64,000 nucleotides of DNA. Source: Deinococcus koreensis. GTDB lineage: Bacteria > Deinococcota > Deinococci > Deinococcales > Deinococcaceae. The position numbers and the translations under genes are program-made. The number at the start of each line of letters is the position of its first letter. The stretch's first letter is position 1. The stretch lies in the NCBI RefSeq assembly GCF_002901445.1, contig NZ_PPPD01000001.1, positions 2,920,501 through 2,984,500 of the forward strand. The letters are read 5' to 3'. Shown in pieces: positions 56,138-64,000 of this stretch. Below the pieces are notes generated by a model. That model was not told the origin of the DNA and searched no databases. It worked only from the letters and a program-made list of their open reading frames with translations.

Positions 56138-57040
56138 TTACAGGCTGAGCTGCACGATCAGCCGTTCCAGGGTCACGGAGGGGTCGAGGCCGCGCTTCAT
56201 GGCCAGATCGGCGTCCAGAATGCGCCCCAGGTGAGCGCGGATCTTGCCCTCGTTCAGGCGGCGGGCCACCTCCAGCGCCTTCTTGGCCGGGAACGGTTTG
56301 ACGCCCAGCCGCTGCGCCGCCGCCGTCTCGGTCACGCGGCCCTCCTCCTGCAGCAGGGCCACGCACCGCGCCACCAGGCTGTACTGCCAGACCACCGCGC
56401 CCAGGAGCCGGAAGGGGTCTTCGCCCGAGAGCATCAGCCGGCGCAGCTGCGTCACGGCCTCGCCCGGCCGCCCGGCGGTGGCGGCGCCCAGCATGGCGAA
56501 GCTGTCGCCCGGCGGCTCGCGGCCCACCACCCGGCTCACCTGCTCGCGGGTGTGCGGGCCGTACAGCAGTTCCAGCTTGGTCAGCTCACTGGCGATGCCC
56601 GCGAGATCCAGGCCGAACACCTCGGCCAGGTAGCCCGCCGCGTCCTTGTCGAGCGGCAGGCGCATGGCCCTGGCCCGCGCGATCACCCAGCCGATCACGT
56701 CGCCGGGCCGCGCGGGGCTGGCCGTGGGAATCACCTCGCCCCGCGCCTCGTAGAGCTTCAGGCGGGTCGCGTTCGGGGCCTCGTCCAGTACGGCCACGGT
56801 CACCGGCGCGCCGGCCAGCAGATCGAGCAGCGCCTTGTCGGCCTTGGCGCCGGCCAGATCCACGATCACCCCGCCGTCGCCGAAGAGGCCCGGCGAGAGG
56901 TGGGGCCGCAGCCCCTCCGCGCTCACCTCCTCGGCGGCCAGCCGGGGCAGCTCGGGGGCCGACAGCCCGCGCTGGCTCAGGGTGCGCCGCAGAGTCTCCT
57001 CGGCCAGGAAGGGATGGCCCGTGAAGGCGATCAGGGGCAT
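56138..57040 (-). CDS. holA: DNA polymerase III delta subunit
   Basis: This 300-residue clamp-loader subunit opens the beta clamp. MPLIAFTGHPFLAEETLRRTL, LFGDGGVIVDLAGAK, DVIGWVIARARAMRLPLDKDAAGYLAEVFG, LELLYGP and the C-terminal collar (GEDPFRLLGAVVWQYSLVARCVALLQEEGR, LGVKPFPAKKALEVARRLNE) follow HolA. Its start overlaps the upstream Ser/Thr kinase by 10 bases, so the two are in one operon. Length is a bit short (family about 330). Confidence 0.92.
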   Translation of the reverse strand: MPLIAFTGHPFLAEETLRRTLSQRGLSAPELPRLAAEEVSAEGLRPHLSPGLFGDGGVIVDLAGAKADKALLDLLAGAPVTVAVLDEAPNATRLKLYEARGEVIPTASPARPGDVIGWVIARARAMRLPLDKDAAGYLAEVFGLDLAGIASELTKLELLYGPHTREQVSRVVGREPPGDSFAMLGAATAGRPGEAVTQLRRLMLSGEDPFRLLGAVVWQYSLVARCVALLQEEGRVTETAAAQRLGVKPFPAKKALEVARRLNEGKIRAHLGRILDADLAMKRGLDPSVTLERLIVQLSL

Positions 57041-57858
57041 GGGGAGACGTCTGGAAAGCGGTCGGCCACCCGCCCCAGGCCCAGCTGCTGGCGGGCCTGA
57101 CAGAGCTGGAAGCGCAGCTCGTTGGCGCTCGCCGGGCGCAGCGCCGGATCTCGGGCCAGGGTGCTGGTCAGGATCGCGTGGAGGGCGACGGGGCCGGGCA
57201 GGGGGGCCAGGGTCTGGTTCAGCCCGGCCAGCCAGCCCAGGGCGTCTTCAAAGGGGGGATGGCCGGCCAGACAGTCGAACAGCAGCACCCCCACCGAATA
57301 CAGGTCGCTGCGGGCGTCGCCGCGCACGCCCCGGAACTGCTCGGGGGCCATGAAATGCGGGGTGCCCATGCGGGTGCCGCTGTGGATGTCGAGCGGCAGC
57401 TGGCGCGAATGGCTCATGCCGAAGTCCACCACCCGCACGTTCCAGAAACCCGGCTCTCCATCGGCCAGCAGCACGTTCTCGGGCTTCAGGTCGTGGTGGG
57501 TGACTCCCTGGGCGTGCAGGTAGCTCACGGCGTTCAGCACCCCCAGCGCGACCTCGGTGGCCTGAGCGGGGCTCAGGGCGCCCGTCATCAGGCACTCGCG
57601 CAGGGTGCCGCCCTCGACGAAGGGAAAGATCAGCTGGGTCTCCGACGCAGCGATGGGGGAGACGATCTGCGGATGGGACAGCGAGGCGGCGACCCGGCCC
57701 TCGTGCTGAAAGCGTGCCAGGGCGTCCGGGTCGTCGATGCCCAGCGTTTTGACGAAGACCGGGCGCCCCTGCCAGAGCGCGGCCTCGCAGCGCACCCCGG
57801 ACTGCTCGCTGATGGCCTGCCGGGCTGCCAGAGTCGGGTTGTCTTTTAATTCCTGCAC
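57031..57858 (-). CDS. Small soluble Ser/Thr protein kinase
   Basis: A 275-residue Hanks-type kinase without membrane anchor or sensor. Lys37 (PVFVKTL), VTHHDLKPENVLL (HHD in place of HRD, Asp123), VVDFGMS (145-147), MGTPHFMAPEQF and SDLYSVGVLLFDCLAG are present. A standard glycine-rich loop is not visible before Lys37, so nucleotide binding may be atypical. GTG start in an AT-rich stretch with palindrome TGAATATTCA (57883-57892) about 30 bases upstream. It is co-transcribed with holA, an uncommon pairing. Confidence 0.9.
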   Translation of the reverse strand: MQELKDNPTLAARQAISEQSGVRCEAALWQGRPVFVKTLGIDDPDALARFQHEGRVAASLSHPQIVSPIAASETQLIFPFVEGGTLRECLMTGALSPAQATEVALGVLNAVSYLHAQGVTHHDLKPENVLLADGEPGFWNVRVVDFGMSHSRQLPLDIHSGTRMGTPHFMAPEQFRGVRGDARSDLYSVGVLLFDCLAGHPPFEDALGWLAGLNQTLAPLPGPVALHAILTSTLARDPALRPASANELRFQLCQARQQLGLGRVADRFPDVSPCP

Positions 57859-58046
57859 GGTTTCACTGCGGCGATTCTTTCATGAATATTCACGCCCGTT
57901 CGTGAGCGGAGGGCGACCATTCGTTGTGATGGCAGGGGGATCCAGCTCGAAGCGGTCAGCCGGGGCGCGGGTCTGCTGGACACCATGACAGGGCAGTGGG
58001 CCGGGCGAGCGAAGCAGCTCAGCCAGCCCCACGATCCCTCCCCGTC

Positions 58047-58580
58047 TCAGTTCAGGCGGACACTGTTCGTCAGGGTACGCACCACGGCCTCGTTGCGCGA
58101 ATAGTCCTTCATGTTGCCGGCGATGGTGAGCACCAGCATCCGGCCCCCCAGGCTGGTCACGAGCAGTTCGCGGCGCAGGTCGTCGCCCTGGCTCTGGCTG
58201 GGGGGAGTGGTGAACACGAACTGGGCCCAGGGGGCGCCGCCCAGCTGCAGCAGGCTGGCCTTCAACGTCTTGACGTTGGGCACCTGGGAGCGGATCACCG
58301 CCGGGAACTGCGCCACCAGCTTCTCGATCTCGTTCACGGCCAGTTTGCTGCCGCGCCACTCGAAGGCCACGCTGACCTTGCGGTCTTCGGTCATGAACAC
58401 CGCGTCGGGCCGGCCTGCCGCAGAGGGGAAGGCGGTACGGATACCGGCCGAGCTGAGCGTCAGCAATTTAGCGTTGGGCTCCACAGAAAGGGGAAGAGCC
58501 CCCAGCTTCACGGGCGCACCGAGGGCCGTGCCCAGGAGGGCAGTGGCCAGCAGCGTCGGGATCAGGGGGGTACGGATCAT
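58047..58580 (-). CDS. Secreted hypothetical protein
   Basis: A 177-residue exported protein with signal peptide MIRTPLIPTLLATALLGTALG. The mature part (FEWRGSKLAVNEIEKLVAQFPAVIRSQVPN, WAQFVFTTPPSQSQGDDLRRELLVTSLGGRMLVLTIAGN) has the alternating design of PsbP/DcrB-like domains, as in the gene at 36336, but similarity is low. TAGGGT lies ten bases before the ATG. Function unknown. Confidence 0.75.
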   Translation of the reverse strand: MIRTPLIPTLLATALLGTALGAPVKLGALPLSVEPNAKLLTLSSAGIRTAFPSAAGRPDAVFMTEDRKVSVAFEWRGSKLAVNEIEKLVAQFPAVIRSQVPNVKTLKASLLQLGGAPWAQFVFTTPPSQSQGDDLRRELLVTSLGGRMLVLTIAGNMKDYSRNEAVVRTLTNSVRLN

Positions 58581-58798
58581 GTCGCTGTCAACCCTAACGG
58601 CCTATTCCTACCTGCTCATGAGTCAGGCATGAGGATCGTGCGCCCGGCGTCACCTGGGGGTCAGTCGGCGGGAAGATGGGGCGGAGGTGAACACACGTCT
58701 GGCGGAATGCTGGACGAGGGTTCCGGTCGCCCCTGCCTGTGCACCGCGCCACGTGGTGTCCCGTGCCTCGTGCCCTGTGCCCGTCTGTCCCGGTCTGT

Positions 58799-60658
58799 TC
58801 AGGGGCCGTCCAGGTCGCTGCGGCTCAGGTCGTGGCCGCCGGGCGCGGAGTCGGTCAGGGGGCCGACGAAGAGGGTGGGATGTCTGGAGCTGGCGTCGGG
58901 TTCGGGATCGTCGAAACTGGCGGCCGCCGCCAGCCAGCGGCCGTGGCGGGCCAGCACGATGCACAGGTCGGGCAGACGCAGCACCAGCAGATCCTGGAGG
59001 TACTGCGCGGCGTGACCGGGAATGACGGCCGCCAGCCGGCCCTGGAAGTCGTGGCGCAGGGTCACCGCGCGGGCCCCCACCAGCAGCGTCAGGGGTTCGT
59101 CCGGCACGAGCAGGCTCACGAACACGCCGTTCATGGGCAGCTCGACGTGGGTGGCCGAGACCGGGCTGGGCAGGGTCTCCGGCTGGAACTGCGCGCGGTG
59201 CAGCGCCCCGCTCAGGCGCGTGGCCCGCTCGTCGTCGACCGCGATGGCCCGGCCCGCCTCCAGCACCTTCAGGGCCGTGGCGTCGGGGGAAAGCGCCGCC
59301 AGACGCGAGAGCAGCGCGCCCACCCCCTTGCGCGCGAAATTCAGCAGGGCGTCTTGCGAGGCCACCTTGTAGCGGTCGGCGCTGCGGGCGCCGAGGGTGC
59401 GGGCCTCGACCCGGCCGTCTCGCAGGAGCTGGGCGGTCGCACGGGCCAGCCGCAGGTAGGCGTAGTCCCCGGAGGGATCGAGCAGCACCGAGACGGCCCG
59501 GCCCAGGGCGGCGCGGCGGCCCAGCTCCTCCTGCGGGGAAATCTCCGCGCGCAGCAGCAGGTACGCGCCGCTGAGGAAGGCCTTGAACTTGCCGTGCGGG
59601 CCGTCGATCAGCACGTGGCGGGCCGCCGCGGCGTCTTTCGGGCGCAGCAGAAGCACCTGTGAGCCCGCCTGCAGCTGCCAGTTGGGCGAGATGTACTGCC
59701 AGCGCCAGTCCAGCCCCCGCCACTGCACGGCCTGTCCGCCTTGCAGGAACAGCATCAGCTCATCGGCCGAGTCGTCCGGGGCGGCCTGGGCCAGGTCGGG
59801 CTGCGCGGCGTACAGGATGCTGTGGGCCGGCACGGTGCCCTGGCTGGGGCGCGGGGCGCTGCTCAGCAGGGGCTCCAGCTTCTGTGCCAGGGCCTTCACC
59901 GCTTCGCGGATGGCGGGCCGGTCGCGCGGGTCACGGGGCAGCGGGTACTGCTCCTGCAGGGCGCGGATCAGCGACTCCCGCTCCTCGGCCGTGCGGCGTT
60001 CGCGCTCCACGGCGGCGATGCGGGAGGCCAGCACGTCCTCGTCGGCGTGGCGGGGAAAGGGCGTCTCGTGCAGTTCCGAGAGGGCTGCCCGCAGGCGCCC
60101 CTCGCCGCCCTGGGCCAGCAGCAGGTTGGCCAGGGTCTGGGTCAGCTCCTGCACCACCGAGCGGTCGAGCAGGTTGACCAGCGGGTCGCTGGCGGCCGGC
60201 ACGGTCAGCCGCTCCTGGCTGGGGTGCAGCAGGCGTTCGGCGTTCTCGACGGCGGTGTACAGCACCCGCATGGTCAGCAGGTTCAGTTCCTGCGTCCACT
60301 GCGAGGTCAGCGCCTGCACGCCCTCGAGCACCCGGTCGTGCCACGACAGCCGCTGGAGTTCGTCCCAGGCCAGCGCCTCCTCGGGATTGACCGTGATGGG
60401 CGCCTGCCAGCTCGCGGGCGCCGGAAAGCTGGGGGCCGGCGGCCGGGCCGGGTGGGGCGCCTGACCGGTCTTCGTGAAGGCCCGGAACAGCCGGTCGGCC
60501 ACCGCCAGGCGGCGTTGCAGCGGCGGCTCCAGCGGCGCGGCCAGCAGCTCGCTGCGGAGGTCGGCGAGCGACCGCTTGCCCCCACGGGGCTGGCGGCCCT
60601 CCAGCACGTCGGCGACCTTGTATTCGAACAGTTCCACCAGTTCCGTCCAGGGCATCAT
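58799..60658 (-). CDS. Large unknown protein next to membrane Ser/Thr kinase
   Basis: A 619-residue protein with no recognised family. The first 250 residues are helical (MMPWTELVELFEYKVADVLEGRQ, LTSQWTQELNLLTMRVLYTAVENAERLL, VERERRTAEERESLIRALQEQ). The middle has beta-rich, aromatic segments (WRGLDWRWQYISPNWQLQAGSQVLLLRPKD). No signal, membrane span or catalytic motif is evident. It starts about 470 bp from the divergent kinase, so shared control or substrate relation is possible. Codon use is normal. Confidence 0.75.
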   Translation of the reverse strand: MMPWTELVELFEYKVADVLEGRQPRGGKRSLADLRSELLAAPLEPPLQRRLAVADRLFRAFTKTGQAPHPARPPAPSFPAPASWQAPITVNPEEALAWDELQRLSWHDRVLEGVQALTSQWTQELNLLTMRVLYTAVENAERLLHPSQERLTVPAASDPLVNLLDRSVVQELTQTLANLLLAQGGEGRLRAALSELHETPFPRHADEDVLASRIAAVERERRTAEERESLIRALQEQYPLPRDPRDRPAIREAVKALAQKLEPLLSSAPRPSQGTVPAHSILYAAQPDLAQAAPDDSADELMLFLQGGQAVQWRGLDWRWQYISPNWQLQAGSQVLLLRPKDAAAARHVLIDGPHGKFKAFLSGAYLLLRAEISPQEELGRRAALGRAVSVLLDPSGDYAYLRLARATAQLLRDGRVEARTLGARSADRYKVASQDALLNFARKGVGALLSRLAALSPDATALKVLEAGRAIAVDDERATRLSGALHRAQFQPETLPSPVSATHVELPMNGVFVSLLVPDEPLTLLVGARAVTLRHDFQGRLAAVIPGHAAQYLQDLLVLRLPDLCIVLARHGRWLAAAASFDDPEPDASSRHPTLFVGPLTDSAPGGHDLSRSDLDGP

Positions 60659-61129
60659 GGTCTGAGTCCGCCGGTAGACGGGCACAGCCTGGGCAGCTGT
60701 GCCGGGGCGGAGAGGGCAACGCGGCGCATTGCCGCCCAGTATGCGCCAGGGTCTCGCACAGAATCCTCTCTGAAGGTGGGGGGCCAGATCGGAACAGCGC
60801 CGGCTCGGGCGCAGGGGCCACGAACCTACCGGGGCGCCGTTCGCATCGCATCTGGCACGTCGTCCCGGCCCTCGCCCGGCCCTCTTGCGAGTGGTTCCTG
60901 GCTGGCCCGGGGCGCGGAGACTGCCCTGCCGGACGACTGGAGGGCGCCTCGCAGGCCGGGTCGGGAGGAGCAGCGGCAGGGGGCGGCGGCGCGGAACCAG
61001 GGGCCCGCTGCCCCGCCGGATCGCCCGCGGCGCGCCCCCACTGTAAGTTTGCCGCAAGGGCACTCAGGTATAACTGGGGACAATGAGTTCGCCTCCCCGC
61101 ACCCCTCACCGCCCGGCGGGAGGTCGAGA
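60659..61129. other. Divergent control region with kinase micro-ORF
   Basis: It holds GGCACAGC/GCTGTGCC arms near 60682-60703, TTTGCC and TATAAC promoter-like boxes (61048-61053 and 61069-61074) for the plus-strand kinase, and the micro-ORF at 61083. Other stretches are GC-rich without visible function. Confidence 0.5.
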
Positions 61130-61133
61130 ATGA
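61083..61133 (+). CDS. Leaderless micro-ORF coupled to Ser/Thr kinase
   Basis: Sixteen codons (MSSPPRTPHRPAGGRE). ATG 61083 lies eight bases after TATAAC, so it would be the 5' end of the mRNA. Its TGA overlaps the kinase ATG as ATGA. The GGGAGGT inside this frame also serves as kinase Shine-Dalgarno. Coding status is unproven. Confidence 0.45.
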   Translation: MSSPPRTPHRPAGGRE

Positions 61134-63229
61134 CCCCGCTCCTGCTGACGGCCCTGTTCGTGGTGGGCCTGCTGATCTCGGTGCGGGCGCCGGAGCGGGT
61201 GCTGAGCATCGTCGCGGCGGTGGCCACGCTGATCCTGGTGCTGACGCTGTGCGCGCTGGCGCTGGGGGTGCCCCACCAGGGAGGCCCGGATCACGTCACG
61301 CTGGCCGGGCTGACCCGGGTGCAGGGCCTGCTGGCGGTCGGGGCGGTGATCCTGGCTACGGCGCCCTTCGCGCTGGGCCGCGCCACGCAGGGCGCCGTGA
61401 AGCGCCGGGGCCGCGCGCGGCCCGCACCCAGGCCCGTGCGGATGCAGCGCACGGCCACCCCGGTGCCGCCGACCCGCCGTTCCACGATTTCTCAGACGGC
61501 GACCGAACTGCGCTTTCAGGATTACGAGGTGCTCGACCGGATCGGGGTCGGCGGCATGGGCTCGGTGTTCCGCGCCCGCCGGCGCCAGGACGGCCGGATC
61601 GTGGCCCTCAAGGTGCCGCAGGAGAAGTACCTGGCCGACGCCAAGTTCGTCAAGCGCTTCTACCGCGAGGCCGAGGTGCTCAAGCGCTTCAACCACGCCA
61701 ACATCGTGCGGGTCTACGACTACCGGATGCAGACCCCCGAGCACTACATCGCCATGGAATTCCTCGACGGCGACTCGCTGGAGGGCCTGCTGGAGAGCCG
61801 TGCCATGACCTTCAGCGAGAGCGTGCAGGTGATCCGCGCGCTGGCCGACGCCCTGCGGCACATCCACATGCAGAACGTGGTTCACCGCGACATCAAGCCC
61901 GCCAACGTGATGGTGCTGAAAAACGCCTTCGTGGACGGGCAGCTGCGCGAGGGCGGCGTGAAGCTGATGGACTTCGGCATCGCCGTGGGCAAAGTGCTGA
62001 CCCGCCTGACCATGACCGGCGCGCGGGTCGGCACGCCCATCTACATGGCCCCCGAGCAGGCCAAGGGCAACCGCGTGGACGCCCGCAGCGACATGTACTC
62101 GCTGGGATTGCTGGCCTACGAGATGGTCACCGGCCAGACCGCCTTCCGCGGCTCCTACGAGGCCGTGGTACACCAGCAGGTCTTCGAATCGCCCAAGCCC
62201 CCCAAGCAGGTCAAGCTGGAGGTGCCGGGCAAGCTCAACGACCTGATCCTGCACATGATCGAGAAAGACCCCGCCCAGCGCCCCACCCTGGACGACGTGA
62301 TCGCCCGCATCGACGCCGGCGTGATGAGCGACGAGGTGTTCAACGATCCGGTCGCCCTGGCCCTGAGCGTGGGCGAGAAGCGCGGCACCCTGCGCCTGCT
62401 CGACCTGCGCGGCAAGCTGCGGATCAGCCTGCGCGACCAGGGCGGCGCGACCTCGGGACTGCCCAGCGCCCCCAACGCCGTGGCCGGCGACCAGGACGGA
62501 AACCTGTACATCACCATGCAGGAGTACCGCCAGGGCAAGGCCGGTGCGCTGGTGCGCAAGCTCAATCCGGACGGCCGTGAGCTGCTCAGCTTCGGGGCCT
62601 ACGGACTCTCGGAAGGCGAGCTGCTGCAGCCGGTCGATATCGCGGTCGCGCAGGGCCACGTCTACGTGCTGGACGCCGAGGCCCACCACGTCGTGGTGTA
62701 CGACATGCAGGGCCGCTTCGTGCGGAAGTTCGGCGGGCAGGGACAGGGCCTGGGCCGCTTCGAGAAACCGCGCTCCATCGTGGCCTCGCCCGACGGGCAT
62801 ATCTATGTGCTCGACACCGGCAACAACGAGGTGCAGCGCTTTACCACGCAGGGCGAGTATGTCAGCCGCTACGCCTTCCGGCTCGACCGCACCTCCGAGA
62901 ACCTGCGCCAGCTCGACGGCCTGGGCGTGGACAGCTTCGGCGCGGTGTACATCGTGGACGGCGTGGCCCGCAAGCTCCGCAAGATCGAGGCCGACGGCAC
63001 CCCCGGCGTGACCTTCGCGCTGGAGACCCTGGTGGGCGAACCCACCGACGCGCCCTGGCTGATCGAGGTCGGCCCCGAGGGCCAGATCTTCGCCGTGCGC
63101 CAGGGCGGCCAGGTGCTGCGAACCTTCAGCAACGTGGGCGACCTGATCACCCAGACCGACATGTACGCCCCGGTGCTGGCCATGTCGATCCTGCAGCGCT
63201 CGCAGATCGCCCACAGCGCCCTCGCCTGA
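61130..63229 (+). CDS. Membrane Ser/Thr protein kinase with NHL-type propeller
   Basis: A 699-residue protein: three N-terminal membrane spans (about 1-80), a basic linker, a complete Hanks kinase domain (GVGGMGSVFRA, VALKVPQ, VVHRDIKPANVMVL, MDFGIAVG, TPIYMAPEQAKG) and a C-terminal beta-propeller with NHL-like repeats (LQPVDIAVAQGHVYVLDAEAHHVVVYDMQGRFVRKFG; FEKPRSIVASPDGHIYVLDTGNNEVQRF). After the third span the basic linker suggests the kinase and propeller are both cytoplasmic. The kinase-plus-propeller layout recalls D. radiodurans RqkA, but identity is not shown. ATG 61130 follows GGGAGGT. Confidence 0.92.
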   Translation: MTPLLLTALFVVGLLISVRAPERVLSIVAAVATLILVLTLCALALGVPHQGGPDHVTLAGLTRVQGLLAVGAVILATAPFALGRATQGAVKRRGRARPAPRPVRMQRTATPVPPTRRSTISQTATELRFQDYEVLDRIGVGGMGSVFRARRRQDGRIVALKVPQEKYLADAKFVKRFYREAEVLKRFNHANIVRVYDYRMQTPEHYIAMEFLDGDSLEGLLESRAMTFSESVQVIRALADALRHIHMQNVVHRDIKPANVMVLKNAFVDGQLREGGVKLMDFGIAVGKVLTRLTMTGARVGTPIYMAPEQAKGNRVDARSDMYSLGLLAYEMVTGQTAFRGSYEAVVHQQVFESPKPPKQVKLEVPGKLNDLILHMIEKDPAQRPTLDDVIARIDAGVMSDEVFNDPVALALSVGEKRGTLRLLDLRGKLRISLRDQGGATSGLPSAPNAVAGDQDGNLYITMQEYRQGKAGALVRKLNPDGRELLSFGAYGLSEGELLQPVDIAVAQGHVYVLDAEAHHVVVYDMQGRFVRKFGGQGQGLGRFEKPRSIVASPDGHIYVLDTGNNEVQRFTTQGEYVSRYAFRLDRTSENLRQLDGLGVDSFGAVYIVDGVARKLRKIEADGTPGVTFALETLVGEPTDAPWLIEVGPEGQIFAVRQGGQVLRTFSNVGDLITQTDMYAPVLAMSILQRSQIAHSALA

Positions 63230-63235
63230 GCCGCC

Positions 63236-63490
63236 ATGCCGCTGCCCGAGCTGACCCTCTACACCCGCCCCGGCTGCCACCTGTGCGTTCAGGCCGAGGA
63301 GCACCTGCGGGGACTGGAGTTCCGCTACCGGGCGGTGAACGTGGACGGCGACCCGGCGCTGCGCGAGCGCTTCGGGGACGACGTGCCGGTACTGGCCCAC
63401 GGCGAGCGGGTGCTGGCCAAAGGCGTGCTGGGCCGGGGGCGCCTGAGCGGGCTGAAGCTGCTGCTGCTGCGCGAGCAGCCGGCGTCCTGA
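63236..63490 (+). CDS. Glutaredoxin-like thiol protein
   Basis: An 84-residue thioredoxin-fold protein of the glutaredoxin-like DUF836 type: LTLYTRPGCHLCVQAEEHL (CxxC at Cys14 and Cys17), YRAVNVDGDPALRERFGDDVPVLAHGERVLAKG with the cis-Pro. It starts 6 bp after the kinase stop, so it is probably in the same transcript. Redox partner unknown. Confidence 0.88.
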   Translation: MPLPELTLYTRPGCHLCVQAEEHLRGLEFRYRAVNVDGDPALRERFGDDVPVLAHGERVLAKGVLGRGRLSGLKLLLLREQPAS

Positions 63491-63546
63491 CGACCTGCGC
63501 CCAGCCGCCCATCAGATACGTCCTGGCCGGGATTCGGGCTGGGCGC

Positions 63547-63552
63547 TATGGT
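63547..63552 (+). promoter_or_regulatory. ftsY: -10 box of ftsY transcript
   Basis: TATGGT ends six bases before ATG 63559. This is the spacing seen at the leaderless genes of the window. Confidence 0.5.
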
Positions 63553-63558
63553 GAGGCC

Positions 63559-63618
63559 ATGACGATCCACCCCAGCCCCCACTTCCGGCAGGCCCAGTTC
63601 TGGCAGGCCCAGCCGTGA
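63559..63618 (+). CDS. Leaderless micro-ORF coupled to ftsY
   Basis: Nineteen codons, MTIHPSPHFRQAQFWQAQP, with an internal QAQxW/QAQP repeat. ATG 63559 sits six bases after TATGGT, and the TGA overlaps the ftsY GTG as GTGA. Translation through it would be needed to start ftsY, since no separate Shine-Dalgarno is visible. Coding status is unproven. Confidence 0.45.
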   Translation: MTIHPSPHFRQAQFWQAQP

Positions 63619-64000
63619 GCTGGCTCGAACGCCTGCGCGACGGCCTGAGCAAGACCCGCAAGCAGATCAACGACACCGCCGGCTTCCTCGGCAGCGACGT
63701 GCGCGATGTCCTGACCAACCGCCTGGACACCATCGAGGATCTGGAATACGCCCTGATCGCCGCCGACGTGGGCAGGGCCGCCACCGAGGAGATCCTGGCC
63801 GACGTGCGCCGCGCCGAGGGTAAGAACCTTCAGGACGCGCTGATGGACGCCCTGACCCTGCAGCTGGAGCCCGACGCGAGGCGCGCCGAATTCCGCAAGC
63901 TGGGCTTCGCCCCGGACGCCCGCCGCAAGACGGTCGATCCGCAGGGCCACGTCGTCATGGTGATCGGCGTGAACGGGGTGGGGAAGACCACGACCATCGC
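63615..64000 (+). CDS. ftsY: Signal recognition particle receptor FtsY, 3' partial
   Basis: The SRP receptor GTPase that docks translating ribosomes at the membrane. Visible are the N domain (MSWLERLRDGLSKTRKQIND, LEYALIAADVGRAATEEIL) and the start of the G domain (VVMVIGVNGVGKTTTI). 128 codons are seen before the window ends. There is no long acidic A domain, so it is the short FtsY type. GTG 63615 overlaps the micro-ORF stop. Confidence 0.93.
   Translation, partial: MSWLERLRDGLSKTRKQINDTAGFLGSDVRDVLTNRLDTIEDLEYALIAADVGRAATEEILADVRRAEGKNLQDALMDALTLQLEPDARRAEFRKLGFAPDARRKTVDPQGHVVMVIGVNGVGKTTTI

Noticed and set aside
59741..61129. Long plus-strand frame ahead of the membrane kinase
   Set aside because: It is antisense to the 619-residue protein. 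The ribosome site at 61119-61126 and domain layout place the kinase start at 61130.

Overview
The window is about 70% GC and fits a Deinococcus chromosome (Deinococcota). The gene set supports this: futalosine-pathway menaquinone synthesis (mqnC), an Omp85 protein in a thermophile-related lineage, nspC, OpcA paired with Zwf, Rqc2/NFACT, LGFP/DUF4384 surface proteins, tandem GAF histidine kinases and Ser/Thr kinases. A second signature is a TANNNT -10 box ending 5-7 nt before the start codon, seen at about a dozen genes, which implies leaderless mRNAs. No rRNA, tRNA, CRISPR array or prophage was seen. The first gene (purU) and the last (ftsY) are cut by the window edges.

Layout. 1-1.7 kb: purU end, a coupled unknown gene and a small membrane protein. 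1.8-4.2 kb: an acyl-ACP-reductase-like protein overlapping an NDH-2-like flavoprotein. 4.4-9.4 kb: fatty-acid oxidation genes (quinone oxidoreductase, FadB-like, thiolase), interrupted by a DUF559 cassette with inverted repeats. 9.4-16.4 kb: a mazE remnant, nif3-like, tmk, a GAF histidine kinase, a glutaminyl cyclase and queG. 16.6-20.5 kb: gnd-zwf-opcA (oxidative pentose phosphate). 20.6-25.1 kb: mqnC, an unknown, cysK/M, an aquaporin and a DUF937 protein. 25.3-30.8 kb: an ABC-2 exporter, two tandem alkyladenine glycosylases and meaB. 30.8-36.8 kb: methylmalonyl-CoA mutase, a PEBP lipoprotein, rpe, comB-like and a secreted protein. 36.9-44.4 kb: DUF4034/Sel1 protein, nspC, DUF4384/LGFP protein, DUF554, leishmanolysin-like lipoprotein and a small HTH protein. 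44.5-51.2 kb: a helical-repeat protein, the yggS-divIVA-P450 operon and bamA. 51.4-58.6 kb: Rqc2-like, HD-GYP, PfkB kinase, GNAT pseudogene, holA, a Ser/Thr kinase and a secreted protein. 58.8-64 kb: a large unknown protein, a membrane Ser/Thr kinase with a propeller, a glutaredoxin and ftsY.

How genes connect. MeaB and the mutase form one operon that feeds propionyl-CoA carbon into the TCA cycle. Gnd, Zwf and its assembly factor OpcA form another that makes NADPH. FadB-like and thiolase act in sequence on acyl-CoA.

Most unusual observations. (1) Heptanucleotide-repeat elements (GCCATCN type) lie inside operons, and open micro-ORFs bridge the gap with ATGA or TGATG overlaps at both ends (zwf/opcA and nif3/tmk). 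Related copies have been absorbed into or abut ABC transporter genes. (2) Three leaderless micro-ORFs end in a 4-base stop/start overlap with the main gene (ftsY, the membrane Ser/Thr kinase and yggS). (3) A DUF559 gene sits between 28-bp inverted repeats that are 26/28 identical. (4) A cyanobacterial-AAR-like reductase is coupled to a flavoprotein. (5) A mazE fragment and a broken GNAT gene lie in gaps. All calls come from reading the sequence by eye; no database search was possible.
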